From Cytophagales bacterium WSM2-2 (GTDB taxonomy: Bacteria; Bacteroidota; Bacteroidia; Cytophagales; Cyclobacteriaceae): a stretch of 64,000 nucleotides of DNA. The DNA lies in the NCBI GenBank assembly GCA_015472025.1, contig BNHL01000001.1, forward strand, positions 4,948,001 to 5,012,000. Direction: 5' to 3'. Position 1 is the first letter of the stretch. The number at the start of each line of letters is the position of its first letter. The notes beneath the pieces are model-generated. The model did no database searches and was not told where the DNA came from. It worked only from the letters and a program-made list of their open reading frames with translations. Position numbers and translations under genes: made by a program. This document shows, piece by piece, positions 63,645 to 64,000 of the stretch.

Positions 63645-64000
63645 CCATCGAACAGATTCAAGACGAAATCATTAACGAATTTTCGCTTTTGGACAGCGAC
63701 ATGGAGATGACTGTTTTCTACATTATGGAATTGGGTCAAAAGCTTCCTGTCATGAACGAAGCTGACAAGACTGAGGAAAATATTGTGAAGGGATGCCAGT
63801 CAAAAGTTTGGCTTACCGCCCGGCTGGAAGATGGGAAAATTCTATTCACAGGAGATAGCAACACAGCTATTACGAAAGGACTGGTAAGTTTGCTCATCCG
63901 CATTTTCTCCGGTCAAAGCCCGGAAACTATTTTAAATACAGAATTGTATTTTATGCAGCGGATCGGGATGGAAAGGTTCATTGGTACACAACGTTCCAAT
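63641..64000 (+). CDS. sufE: Cysteine desulfuration protein SufE (partial)
   Basis: SufE takes the persulfide sulfur from SufS and passes it to SufB. The first 120 codons are present, and the gene runs past the window end. The family's segments are seen: IQDEIINEFSLLDSDMEM, the active cysteine in IVKGCQSKVWL (Cys52), and the C-terminal IFSGQSPETILNTELYF region. The start ATG overlaps the sufS stop. It completes the order sufB-C-D-S-E. Confidence 0.95.
   Translation, partial: MTIEQIQDEIINEFSLLDSDMEMTVFYIMELGQKLPVMNEADKTEENIVKGCQSKVWLTARLEDGKILFTGDSNTAITKGLVSLLIRIFSGQSPETILNTELYFMQRIGMERFIGTQRSN

Overview
This window looks like a chromosomal segment from a member of the Bacteroidota, most likely of the Cytophagales type. 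Four things point there. There is a short primary sigma factor (about 287 residues), the long plant/Chlamydia-like form of IspG, bacillithiol deacetylase BshB1, and a PorE-like OmpA/beta-propeller protein. Upstream regions repeatedly carry the TAnnTTTG -7 box typical of this phylum, and Shine-Dalgarno sequences are weak or absent. The genus is not determinable from what I can see. Coding density is high: 54 protein genes and one tRNA-Thr are called, no gene-free stretch exceeds 300 bases, and I see no rRNA, CRISPR array, insertion sequence, integrase or phage gene.

Layout. 1-5252 (minus) is a tight three-gene operon: a nucleotide-transporter-like membrane protein fused to HEAT repeats and a cNMP-binding-like domain, then a protein with three TIR-like domains, then an nSTAND1 P-loop NTPase cut by the window edge. 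This is the most unusual unit here. 5518-9560 holds the PorE-like OmpA protein, a polybasic lipoprotein, a YjbR-like protein and a small membrane protein. 9562-18632 (minus) carries ispG, recQ, a solute-binding protein, an enoyl-CoA hydratase, a ComEC-like channel, a DUF1330 protein and phoH. 18734-23166 has an S-adenosylmethionine-cleaving enzyme and a monooxygenase on plus. On minus it has a probable exported redox/sulfur module: a Tat-signal protein, an exported DsrE, a di-heme cytochrome c and a PagL-like outer-membrane protein.

23328-32018 (plus) holds biotin carboxylase, a DUF1015 protein and a four-gene heavy-metal RND efflux operon that includes a PII-like DUF190 gene. 32208-33404 has a Kelch lipoprotein and tRNA-Thr facing each other across a strong hairpin. 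33493-43636 is mostly housekeeping on minus: DUF349 protein, yqgE, bshB1, trxB, rpoD, pnp, rpsO and an LptF/G permease, with pdxH on plus. 43723-50555 has a TPR protein, a ceramidase-like hydrolase, a DEAD-box helicase and an S9 peptidase. 50595-58642 (minus) has a TerB-ABCG transporter, a small cytochrome c lipoprotein, a sugar-isomerase-like TIM barrel, a cupin, a TolB-like propeller and an acyl-CoA synthetase. 58880-64000 (plus) is the sufBCDSE iron-sulfur assembly operon, with sufE cut by the window end.

Most of the window is conserved metabolism. IspG and other Fe-S enzymes depend on the Suf system encoded at the other end. BshB1 and TrxB share an operon and a thiol-redox role. rpsO-pnp-rpoD form a gene-expression block. 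The parts worth a second look are the transporter/TIR/STAND operon, the Tat-DsrE-cytochrome module, the DUF190 gene inside the metal-efflux operon, and a ceramidase-like protein with an altered nucleophile motif.
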